Shown here: in pieces, positions 1-4,821 of the stretch
Layout of the letters: each line of letters begins with the position of its first letter
Position numbering within the stretch: the stretch's first letter is position 1
Source of the DNA: Candidatus Pullichristensenella stercoripullorum
GTDB taxonomy: Bacteria > Bacillota > Clostridia > Christensenellales > Aristaeellaceae
DNA: 8,172 bases
Assembly: GCA_018712885.1 (NCBI GenBank)
Contig: DVGE01000072.1
Location: 1-8,172, forward strand
Reading direction: 5' to 3'
Made by a program: the position numbers and the translations under genes
The notes under the pieces: model-generated
Seen by the model: only the letters and a program-made list of their open reading frames with translations
The model's database searches: none
What the model was told of the DNA's origin: nothing

Positions 1-5
1 AGGAT

Positions 6-20
6 GTTGACAAAGTCAAC
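6..20. other. Small perfect hairpin at window edge
   Basis: GTTGAC-AAA-GTCAAC forms a 6-bp stem with a 3-nt loop just outside the left repeat element. It contains the 8-mer TGACAAAG, which also occurs in the repeat's terminal inverted repeat, so it may be the remnant of a neighbouring element. Too little flanking sequence is visible to decide. Confidence 0.35.
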
Positions 21-27
21 AGACTGG

Positions 28-209
28 CAGAGCGTTGAGAAAGCCCGCAAGCAAGGAAATTTTGCCAGCGGCAAAATTTGTCGCCGAAGGCGACTGGATT
101 TGACGATCCCGAAGGGCTCGGCAAATCCACCGCCGGAAGCAAAAATTGCCTCCGATTTTTATTTTGTCGGGGCAATTTTTGCGGTTGTGGGCTTTGTCAG
201 CGCTCTGAG
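28..209 (+). repeat. MITE-like hairpin repeat, left copy
   Basis: This is a non-coding element of about 180 bp. Its ends are imperfect terminal inverted repeats: CAGAGCGTTGAGAAAGCCC at 28-46, and at 189-207 the complement of CAGAGCGCTGACAAAGCCC (two mismatches in 19). Between them lie four consecutive hairpins. Hairpin 1 (57-79) has a perfect 10-bp stem and loop AGC. Hairpin 2 (80-94) is GTCGCC-GAA-GGCGAC. Hairpin 3 (95-129) has an 8-bp outer stem, an inner CGA/TCG step and a CCC-GAA-GGG tip. Hairpin 4 (139-182) has a perfect 12-bp outer stem plus an inner stem. Positions 37-131 are identical, inverted, to 8078-8172, and 132-209 match 8005-7928 with ten differences. No transposase is encoded, so mobilisation in trans is inferred. 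It is more AT-rich than the neighbouring genes. Confidence 0.88.
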
Positions 210-234
210 CGCCCCGCCCGGGTGGGCGGGGCGC
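209..234 (-). terminator. GC-rich hairpin 3' of gdhA (possible terminator without U-tract)
   Basis: GCGCCCCGCCC (209-219) pairs perfectly with GGGCGGGGCGC (224-234) across a 4-nt loop. It lies 12 bp beyond the gdhA stop codon, so it is the only terminator candidate for that gene. On the gdhA strand the sequence after the stem is the repeat's terminal end, with no run of T. Either the element replaced the original U-tract, or the hairpin is a variable part of the element. A hairpin of unrelated sequence sits at the same place next to the right copy. Confidence 0.55.
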
Positions 235-246
235 AGCTTCGCGCGG

Positions 247-1503
247 TCACGGGAAAATGCCCCGCAGCTTCTTCGCCCCCACCACGCGCTTGAGGGCGGA
301 CATGTACGCGCCCATGCGCAGGGAGGCGCGCTTTTCCTCCGCCAGCGCCCACACCTCGTCAAAGGCGTGGCGCATGGTGCGCTCGAGCATGTCGTTTACG
401 TAGTCCTCCTCCCAGCGGAAGGACTGCAGGTTCTGCACCCACTCGAAATAGCTGACCACCACGCCGCCGGCGTTGGCGAGTATGTCCGGCACCACGGTGA
501 CGCCGTTCGCCTCGAGGATCTCGTCCGCCGCCGGGGTGATGGGGCCGTTCGCGCCCTCGATGATGAATTTGGCGCTCACGTTTCCGGCGTTGGATCTGGA
601 GATGGCGTTCTCCAGCGCCGCAGGCACGAGGATCTCCGCGCCGCAGGCGAGGAGCCCATCGTTGTCGATGCGCTCAAAATCGCCGTCGGGCAGCTCGGCG
701 AGCGTCCTGCGCGCGGCGAAGTGGGGGCGCAGTTCTTCCATGGGCAGGCCGTTTTCGTTGTAGATGCCGCCGGAAATATCCGAAATGGCGACCACCTTCG
801 CGCCCTCGCGGTGGAGAAGGTACGCCGCCACGCTGCCGACGTTGCCCATGCCCTGCACGGCCACGGTGACGCCCCGCAGGGAGCGGCCGAGCTTTTCCAT
901 CAGCATGCGGGCGCAGAGCATCACGCCGCGGCCGGTGGCCTCGCTTCGCCCCAGCGAGCCGCCCACCTCGATGGGCTTGCCCGTGACCACGCCCGGCACG
1001 GCGTAGCCCTTCTGCATGGAATAGGTGTCCATGATCCAGCCCATGATCTCCGGCGTGGTGTTGACGTCCGGGGCGGGGATGTCGCGCTCCGGGCCGATGA
1101 TGGGCATGATCATGGCCACGAAGCGGCGCGTGAGGCGCTCCAATTCGCCCTTGCTCAGCGTTCGCGGGTCCACCTGGATGCCGCCCTTGGCCCCGCCGTA
1201 GGGGATGTTGACCACGGCGCACTTCATCGTCATCCACGCCGCCAGCGCCTTGACCTCGTCCTCGTCCACATCCTGATGGTAGCGGATGCCGCCCTTGCAC
1301 GGCCCGCGCGAGGACGAGTGCTGCACGCGGAAGCCCTCGAACACGCGCACCTCGCCGTTGTCCATGCGGATGGGCAGCGAGACCCGCAAAGAGCGCTCGG
1401 GATATTTTAAAATAATATAGTCGTTCTGCGTCAGTCCCAACAGTTCGGCCGCCTTGTCCAGCACCGCCTTGTAGTTGTCGAAGGGGTTGTGTTTCCTGGG
1501 CAT
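247..1503 (-). CDS. gdhA: Glutamate dehydrogenase (Glu/Leu/Phe/Val dehydrogenase family)
   Basis: A cytoplasmic enzyme, typically a hexamer, that reversibly deaminates glutamate to 2-oxoglutarate and ammonia. The 418-aa length is normal for the RocG/GdhA class. Substrate and catalytic residues align at a constant offset of 19 to clostridial GDH: K70 (GPCKGG), K94 (MTMKCA), catalytic K106 (GGAKGG) and D146 (PAPDVN). The Rossmann nucleotide-binding motif QGMGNVG is at 217-223, followed by VVAISD at 237-242. EGANGPITPAAD (316-327) and PDILANAGGVVVSYFEW (339-355) are family signatures. The ATG at 1503 is chosen because AAGGAGG lies 7 nt upstream (1511-1517). The frame stays open upstream, but that stretch has no family homology and includes the promoter. 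The D at the end of the second strand hints at NAD use, but cofactor choice is uncertain. The gene is divergent from the transporter gene. Confidence 0.96.
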   Translation of the reverse strand: MPRKHNPFDNYKAVLDKAAELLGLTQNDYIILKYPERSLRVSLPIRMDNGEVRVFEGFRVQHSSSRGPCKGGIRYHQDVDEDEVKALAAWMTMKCAVVNIPYGGAKGGIQVDPRTLSKGELERLTRRFVAMIMPIIGPERDIPAPDVNTTPEIMGWIMDTYSMQKGYAVPGVVTGKPIEVGGSLGRSEATGRGVMLCARMLMEKLGRSLRGVTVAVQGMGNVGSVAAYLLHREGAKVVAISDISGGIYNENGLPMEELRPHFAARRTLAELPDGDFERIDNDGLLACGAEILVPAALENAISRSNAGNVSAKFIIEGANGPITPAADEILEANGVTVVPDILANAGGVVVSYFEWVQNLQSFRWEEDYVNDMLERTMRHAFDEVWALAEEKRASLRMGAYMSALKRVVGAKKLRGIFP

Positions 1504-1584
1504 GAAGCATCCTCCTTGCCTGCTCGTGACCGTGTGTTTTGCGCGTCTTGCCGGATTTTTTAAGAACAGGTTCCCGGCGCTTGC

Positions 1585-1613
1585 AGTATAGCATATTTTC
1601 ATCCATCACGCAA
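1585..1613 (-). promoter_or_regulatory. Predicted sigma-70/A promoter of gdhA
   Basis: On the minus strand a -35-like TTGCGT (1613-1608) and a -10 TATACT (1590-1585) are separated by exactly 17 nt. Transcription would start near 1578, leaving a leader of about 75 nt before the gdhA ATG. The -10 is good and the -35 matches only TTG of the consensus. Confidence 0.55.
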
Positions 1614-1663
1614 TATATTTTGAAGGAAAAAATGCAAAATATTTTAGCGCAAGCGTTTTCCTC

Positions 1664-1692
1664 TTGCAAAATGCCGCAAATTTTACTATAAT
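1664..1692 (+). promoter_or_regulatory. Predicted sigma-70/A promoter of the AAE-family transporter
   Basis: A -35-like TTGCAA (1664-1669) and a perfect -10 TATAAT (1687-1692) are separated by 17 nt. Transcription from about 1699 gives a leader of about 29 nt containing GGGAGG (1715-1720) before the ATG at 1728. The direct repeat TGCAAAAT occurs at 1633-1640 and 1665-1672. Its second copy overlaps the -35, so it could be an operator. Confidence 0.7.
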
Positions 1693-1727
1693 GGAGGGCG
1701 GAACGCTGATTATTGGGAGGATATATT

Positions 1728-2882
1728 ATGACGGAGTTTATTACTGGCCTCAATTCCCTGCTGGCGTTGTTTTTGATCGCCGCCCTGGGCTATCTCATCG
1801 GCGCGATCAAGGTCAAGGGCATCGAGCTGGGCACGGCGGGCGTCCTGCTGGTGGCGCTGGTGTTCGGGCACTTTGGCTGCGAGATGCCCGCGCTGATCCG
1901 CAACGTGGGTCTGGCGCTGTTCGTCACCTCGGTGGGCTTCATCGCCGGACCGAAGTTTTTCCGCAATTTCAAACAAAACGCGAAAAGCTATATTTTATTG
2001 GGCTTTCTGATTATCCTTACCGGCGCTTTGACCTGCGCGCTGCTCATCGCCGTATCCGGCGTGCGGCCGGAGCTGATGGTGGGCCTGATGACTGGCGCCT
2101 TGACCAGCACGCCCGGCCTGGCGGCGGCGCAGGGCGCGGCGGGCGAATTGAGCGCGCAGGCGGCCATCGGCTATGCCATCGCCTATCCCTTCGGCGTGGT
2201 GGGCGTGGTGCTGTTTGTGCAGCTGATGCCGAAAATCCTCAAGGCCGATATGAAAAAGGAAGTTGCAAACCTTGAAGCTGCCGCGGGCGTGAACGAACGC
2301 GCCTATGCGGGCAAGACCTTCAAACTGGATGCGGCGGGCTTTTTCTCCTTTTCGGTGGTCATCGTGCTGGGCTACCTGCTGGGCAGCATCGAGATCCCGC
2401 TGGGCGGCGGCGAAAACCCGCCGGTATTCGCGCTGGGCACCACGGGCGGGCCGCTGCTGGTGGGGCTTTTGTTCGGCCATTTCGGGCACATTGGCCCCAT
2501 CGACCTGACGCTGAAAAAGTCGGCGCTGGAAACCTTCCGCGAGCTGGGGCTGATGCTCTTCCTCATCGGCGCGGGCACGGAAGGCGGGGCTGGCTTTGTG
2601 GAAACATTGCGGCGCGAAGGCGCGATGCTCTTTGTCTACGGCGCGCTGATGACCATTGTGCCGATGATCGTCGGCTATTTCGTGGCTGCGAAGATGCTGA
2701 AGCTGTCGCTCCTCAACAACCTCGGCTCCATCACCGGCGGCATGACCTCCACCCCGGCGCTGGGCACGCTCATCGCCGTGGCTGGCACAGACGACGTGGC
2801 CAGCGCCTACGCCGCCACCTACCCCATCGCGCTGGTCTCGGTGGTGCTCGCCTCGCAATTTTTGACGGTGCTGTTCCGCTGA
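1728..2882 (+). CDS. Compact AspT/YidE/YbjL-family (AAE) membrane transporter
   Basis: A polytopic inner-membrane protein of 384 aa with two homologous halves, the YidE/YbjL duplication (Asp-Al_Ex domains). Paired motifs show the duplication: FGHFG at 46-50 and 249-253; GLALF...GFIAG (61-74) and GLMLF...GTEGG (274-287); GALTSTPGLA (123-132) and GGMTSTPALG (337-346); AYPFGVVGVVLF and TYPIALVSVVLA near each C-terminal end. The TSTP motifs are hallmarks of the aspartate:alanine exchanger family, whose members exchange or export anionic amino acids and dicarboxylates. Well-known members such as AspT and E. coli YidE are about 550 aa, with TrkA-C (RCK) domains between the halves. Here the linker is only about residues 168-200, so those domains are absent. 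The ATG at 1728 is preferred over a TTG at 1713 because GGGAGG precedes it by 7 nt. Substrate unknown; the divergent gdhA suggests glutamate or a dicarboxylate. Confidence 0.9.
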   Translation: MTEFITGLNSLLALFLIAALGYLIGAIKVKGIELGTAGVLLVALVFGHFGCEMPALIRNVGLALFVTSVGFIAGPKFFRNFKQNAKSYILLGFLIILTGALTCALLIAVSGVRPELMVGLMTGALTSTPGLAAAQGAAGELSAQAAIGYAIAYPFGVVGVVLFVQLMPKILKADMKKEVANLEAAAGVNERAYAGKTFKLDAAGFFSFSVVIVLGYLLGSIEIPLGGGENPPVFALGTTGGPLLVGLLFGHFGHIGPIDLTLKKSALETFRELGLMLFLIGAGTEGGAGFVETLRREGAMLFVYGALMTIVPMIVGYFVAAKMLKLSLLNNLGSITGGMTSTPALGTLIAVAGTDDVASAYAATYPIALVSVVLASQFLTVLFR

Positions 2883-2922
2883 CGCGCGGGTGCGGGAATA
2901 TTGTGTTTTTGTAAAAAAACGC

Positions 2923-2951
2923 TTGCCTTCCGCCGCGCGCCATGGTACAAT
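2923..2951 (+). promoter_or_regulatory. Predicted promoter of the small secreted protein
   Basis: TTGCCT (2923-2928) and TACAAT (2946-2951) are separated by 17 nt. The start near 2958 leaves a leader of about 30 nt with GGAAGGGGG (2969-2976 region) ahead of the ATG at 2987. No convincing terminator for the upstream transporter gene is visible in 2883-2922, so read-through is also possible. Confidence 0.55.
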
Positions 2952-2986
2952 GATGGGGGAATTTACTGGAAGGGGGAAGCATACCC

Positions 2987-3559
2987 ATGAAACGGCTGTT
3001 CTGCCTGCTTTTGTGTCTGCTCTGCCTCTCGACCGCCGCTTTTGCCGAAGCCGTCGACGCGGCGACGACTTATGACTTTGGCGATTTTACCATCGACGCG
3101 CCCGCGGGCGCTTTCGTGCAGCAGATGGAAAAGGAGGAGAACGCCGCCTTCTTCGCCGTTTTGCCCAACTACGACGCTTCGCAGCTCTTCCACGACAGTT
3201 ACAGCGTCGCCTGGATGCGGGATGATCTCTCCGCTTCCTTTTTCTTGACGGACGCGACCGCGTTGGCGCAGACGCTGCTCGACCTCAACACAGGGCGGTC
3301 TCCCGCAACGGGCGTGGAGATCTCCAACGCCCGGCTCATCGACGCCGCCTACGGCGAGAACGGCGACCGTTTCTACTATTGCGCCGCCATGGACGTCGAC
3401 CACGCCGGCGCGGGCGTCGGCCTGCAATACACGGCGTACTACGCGCAGGCGTATATGGACTTAGGCGACGAGGCCGGGTATATTTTCAGCTTCAGCGCCC
3501 GGGACGCGGAGGGGCTGGAAGCACTCATCGCCGCCGCCAACATCGCGCCGCGCGTTTGA
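2987..3559 (+). CDS. Small secreted protein of unknown function
   Basis: The 190-aa product begins with a clear signal peptide: MKRLF, then a Leu/Cys-rich hydrophobic core, then a signal peptidase I site AFA-EA after residue 20. The cysteines at 6, 10 and 13 lie inside the signal peptide, and there is no good lipobox, so a soluble exported protein is more likely than a lipoprotein. The mature part opens with TYDFGDFTIDAPAGAF and is rich in aromatic and acidic residues with alternating hydrophobic stretches. An alpha/beta fold of the PsbP/Mog1 type is conceivable but is only an impression. I do not recognise the family. The gene has its own promoter and GA-rich ribosome binding site. A degenerate copy of its C-terminus lies 78 bp downstream. 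Confidence 0.82.
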   Translation: MKRLFCLLLCLLCLSTAAFAEAVDAATTYDFGDFTIDAPAGAFVQQMEKEENAAFFAVLPNYDASQLFHDSYSVAWMRDDLSASFFLTDATALAQTLLDLNTGRSPATGVEISNARLIDAAYGENGDRFYYCAAMDVDHAGAGVGLQYTAYYAQAYMDLGDEAGYIFSFSARDAEGLEALIAAANIAPRV

Positions 3560-3565
3560 TCTGTT

Positions 3566-3585
3566 CCTTTTGCGCGCGCAAAAGG
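3566..3585. other. Short perfect hairpin after the secreted-protein gene
   Basis: CCTTTTGC (3566-3573) pairs with GCAAAAGG (3578-3585) over a GCGC loop, starting 6 bp after the stop codon. No T-run follows directly (GGCCCGCTTTTG), so it is a weak terminator at best. It may instead protect the 3' end of the transcript. Confidence 0.4.
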
Positions 3586-3636
3586 GGCCCGCTTTTGCCG
3601 CCGTTTCAAGCAAGCCGGGCCGTTTCTTCCACCGTT

Positions 3637-3684
3637 GACGGCCTCAGCGCCCTCATCGCCAGCGCCAACGTGCAGCTGGCCTGA
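3637..3684 (+). pseudogene. Vestigial C-terminus of a second copy of the secreted-protein gene
   Basis: Read in frame to the TGA at 3682-3684, this stretch encodes DGLSALIASANVQLA. The last residues of the upstream protein are EGLEALIAAANIAPRV. Eight of the first 13 positions are identical and several others are conservative, and both copies end at a stop after a similar distance. The matching start and body of a gene are absent, so this looks like the tail of a decayed tandem paralogue. Chance similarity in a short Ala-rich stretch cannot be fully excluded. Confidence 0.55.
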
Positions 3685-3696
3685 GCCCTTCCACGC

Positions 3697-3724
3697 AAGC
3701 GCCCGCTTCTTCCGGGCGCTTTTT
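3697..3724 (+). terminator. Intrinsic terminator
   Basis: AGCGCCCG (3698-3705) pairs with CGGGCGCT (3713-3720) over a 7-nt loop, extended by an A-T pair, and is followed by TTTT (3721-3724). It ends transcription from the secreted-protein gene and insulates the sensory operon downstream. The rest of the 3560-3812 gap holds the short hairpin, the vestigial coding fragment and the operon promoter. Confidence 0.85.
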
Positions 3725-3748
3725 GCTTGCCTTCCCGTCAAAACGCTC

Positions 3749-3777
3749 TTGCAATTTCCCGCCGAAACCGTTAAAAT
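3749..3777 (+). promoter_or_regulatory. Predicted promoter of the three-component sensory operon
   Basis: TTGCAA (3749-3754) and TAAAAT (3772-3777) are separated by 17 nt, just after the terminator. The 9-mer CTCTTGCAA that includes the -35 also occurs at the transporter promoter (1661-1669). Transcription from about 3784 leaves a leader of about 29 nt with GGAGGG (3801-3806). Confidence 0.6.
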
Positions 3778-3812
3778 AGAGTTACAGAAAATACGCTTGC
3801 GGAGGGATGTCC

Positions 3813-4820
3813 ATGCGCCCACGTTCCAGAGCCACGCTGCTTTTGGCCGCTTTTTTGGCGTTGGCGCTGCTTTTGCCGCTGGGCGGCTGCGCGCCGCGGA
3901 GCGCCCCGGAGGATACGGCGGGCGATGGCGGCGAGGATACGGTGCTGCTGGGCTTTTCCCAGCTCGGCCGCGAGAGCGCCTGGCGCATGGGCAACTCGCG
4001 CGACATCCAGGAGGCCGCCGAGCGCGCCGGCGTGCAGCTGATGTACGACAACGCCCAGCAGGAGCAGGAGAACCAGATCAAGGCCATCCGCTCCTTCATC
4101 GCCTATCAGGTGGACGTCATCGCCTTCGCCCCCATCGTCGAACAGGGCTGGGACACGGTGCTTACCGAGGCGCGGGACGCGGGCATCCCCGTGCTTTTGA
4201 CCGACCGCTTCATCGTCACGGAAGACCCGTCGCTCTACGTGGGCTACGTGGGCGCGGACTTCCTCGCCGAGGGCCGCAAGGCCGGCGCGTTCCTGGTGGA
4301 AAAGGCCGACCGCGAAGGGCTTGAGGACCTGAAGATCGTCGAACTGTCCGGCACACTCTCCTCTACGCCCATGCAGCAGCGCAGCAGCGGCTTCCGCGAG
4401 ATGATCGCGGGCGACGCGCGCTTCGAGATCCTCGAGACCGTTTCCGGCGACTTTCTGCGCTCCAAGGGCAAGGAGTGCATGATCGCGCTGCTTGAGCGCC
4501 ACGAAAGGATTGACGTGCTCTTTTCCCACAACGATTCCATGACCCTCGGGGCCATCGAAGCCATCGAGGAAGCCGGCCTGCGCCCGGGCGAGGACATCAT
4601 CATCATCACCGTGGACGGCGAGCAGGCCGCCATCGACCTTTTGCAGGAGGGCAAGATCAACTGCGTGGTGGAGTGTACGCCCATGCTGGGCGACATCATC
4701 ATGGACCTGACCAAGAAACTGGCCGCCGGCGAGGAGATCCCCCGCGTCACCCACCCCGAGGAGGACGTGTTCTGCGAATTCGACGCGGATCTGATGGACA
4801 TCCCGCCGCGGGGGTACTGA
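3813..4820 (+). CDS. YtfQ-like sugar-binding lipoprotein, probable sensory receptor
   Basis: An extracytoplasmic periplasmic-binding-protein fold (Peripla_BP_4 class) of 335 aa, anchored by a lipobox LGGC with the lipidated cysteine at 26. It resembles E. coli YtfQ, the galactofuranose-binding protein, along its length: GFSQLGRESAWR (47-58), QQEQENQIKAIRSF (82-95), APIVEQGWD (106-114), LLTDRFI (128-134), GDFLRSKGKE (212-221), HNDSM (239-243) and C-terminal GY. Ligand-contacting stretches look preserved, so a furanose or other aldose ligand is likely but unproven. The ATG at 3813 is chosen because GGAGGG lies 6 nt upstream; the ATG at 3807 directly abuts that site. It is the first gene of an operon with a sensor kinase (1-nt gap) and regulator, and no permease or ATPase is nearby. 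It therefore probably senses sugar for the kinase, as XylFII does for LytS, though service to a distant ABC transporter is possible. Confidence 0.92.
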   Translation: MRPRSRATLLLAAFLALALLLPLGGCAPRSAPEDTAGDGGEDTVLLGFSQLGRESAWRMGNSRDIQEAAERAGVQLMYDNAQQEQENQIKAIRSFIAYQVDVIAFAPIVEQGWDTVLTEARDAGIPVLLTDRFIVTEDPSLYVGYVGADFLAEGRKAGAFLVEKADREGLEDLKIVELSGTLSSTPMQQRSSGFREMIAGDARFEILETVSGDFLRSKGKECMIALLERHERIDVLFSHNDSMTLGAIEAIEEAGLRPGEDIIIITVDGEQAAIDLLQEGKINCVVECTPMLGDIIMDLTKKLAAGEEIPRVTHPEEDVFCEFDADLMDIPPRGY

Positions 4821-4821
4821 T

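Noticed and set aside
7..12. TTGACA as a -35 box at the left window edge
   Set aside because: No -10-like hexamer lies 16-18 nt downstream, and the hexamer is part of a small palindrome.
28..209. CRISPR array interpretation of the stacked hairpins
   Set aside because: The hairpins differ in sequence and length and adjoin directly, with no regular repeat-spacer pattern and no cas genes in the window.
4..1410. Plus-strand open frame of 468 codons opposite gdhA
   Set aside because: It lies antisense to a clear glutamate dehydrogenase and translates to His/Ala/Arg-rich, low-complexity sequence typical of a GC-rich antisense frame. No ribosome binding site or family resemblance is seen.
1504..1602. 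Upstream extension of gdhA to an earlier ATG
   Set aside because: The added residues have no family counterpart, the predicted -10 lies inside the extension, and AAGGAGG sits at ideal spacing before the ATG at 1503.
3807..3812. Earlier ATG for the sugar-binding lipoprotein
   Set aside because: The GGAGGG site abuts this ATG with no spacer. The ATG at 3813 has a workable 6-nt spacing and gives a better signal peptide start.
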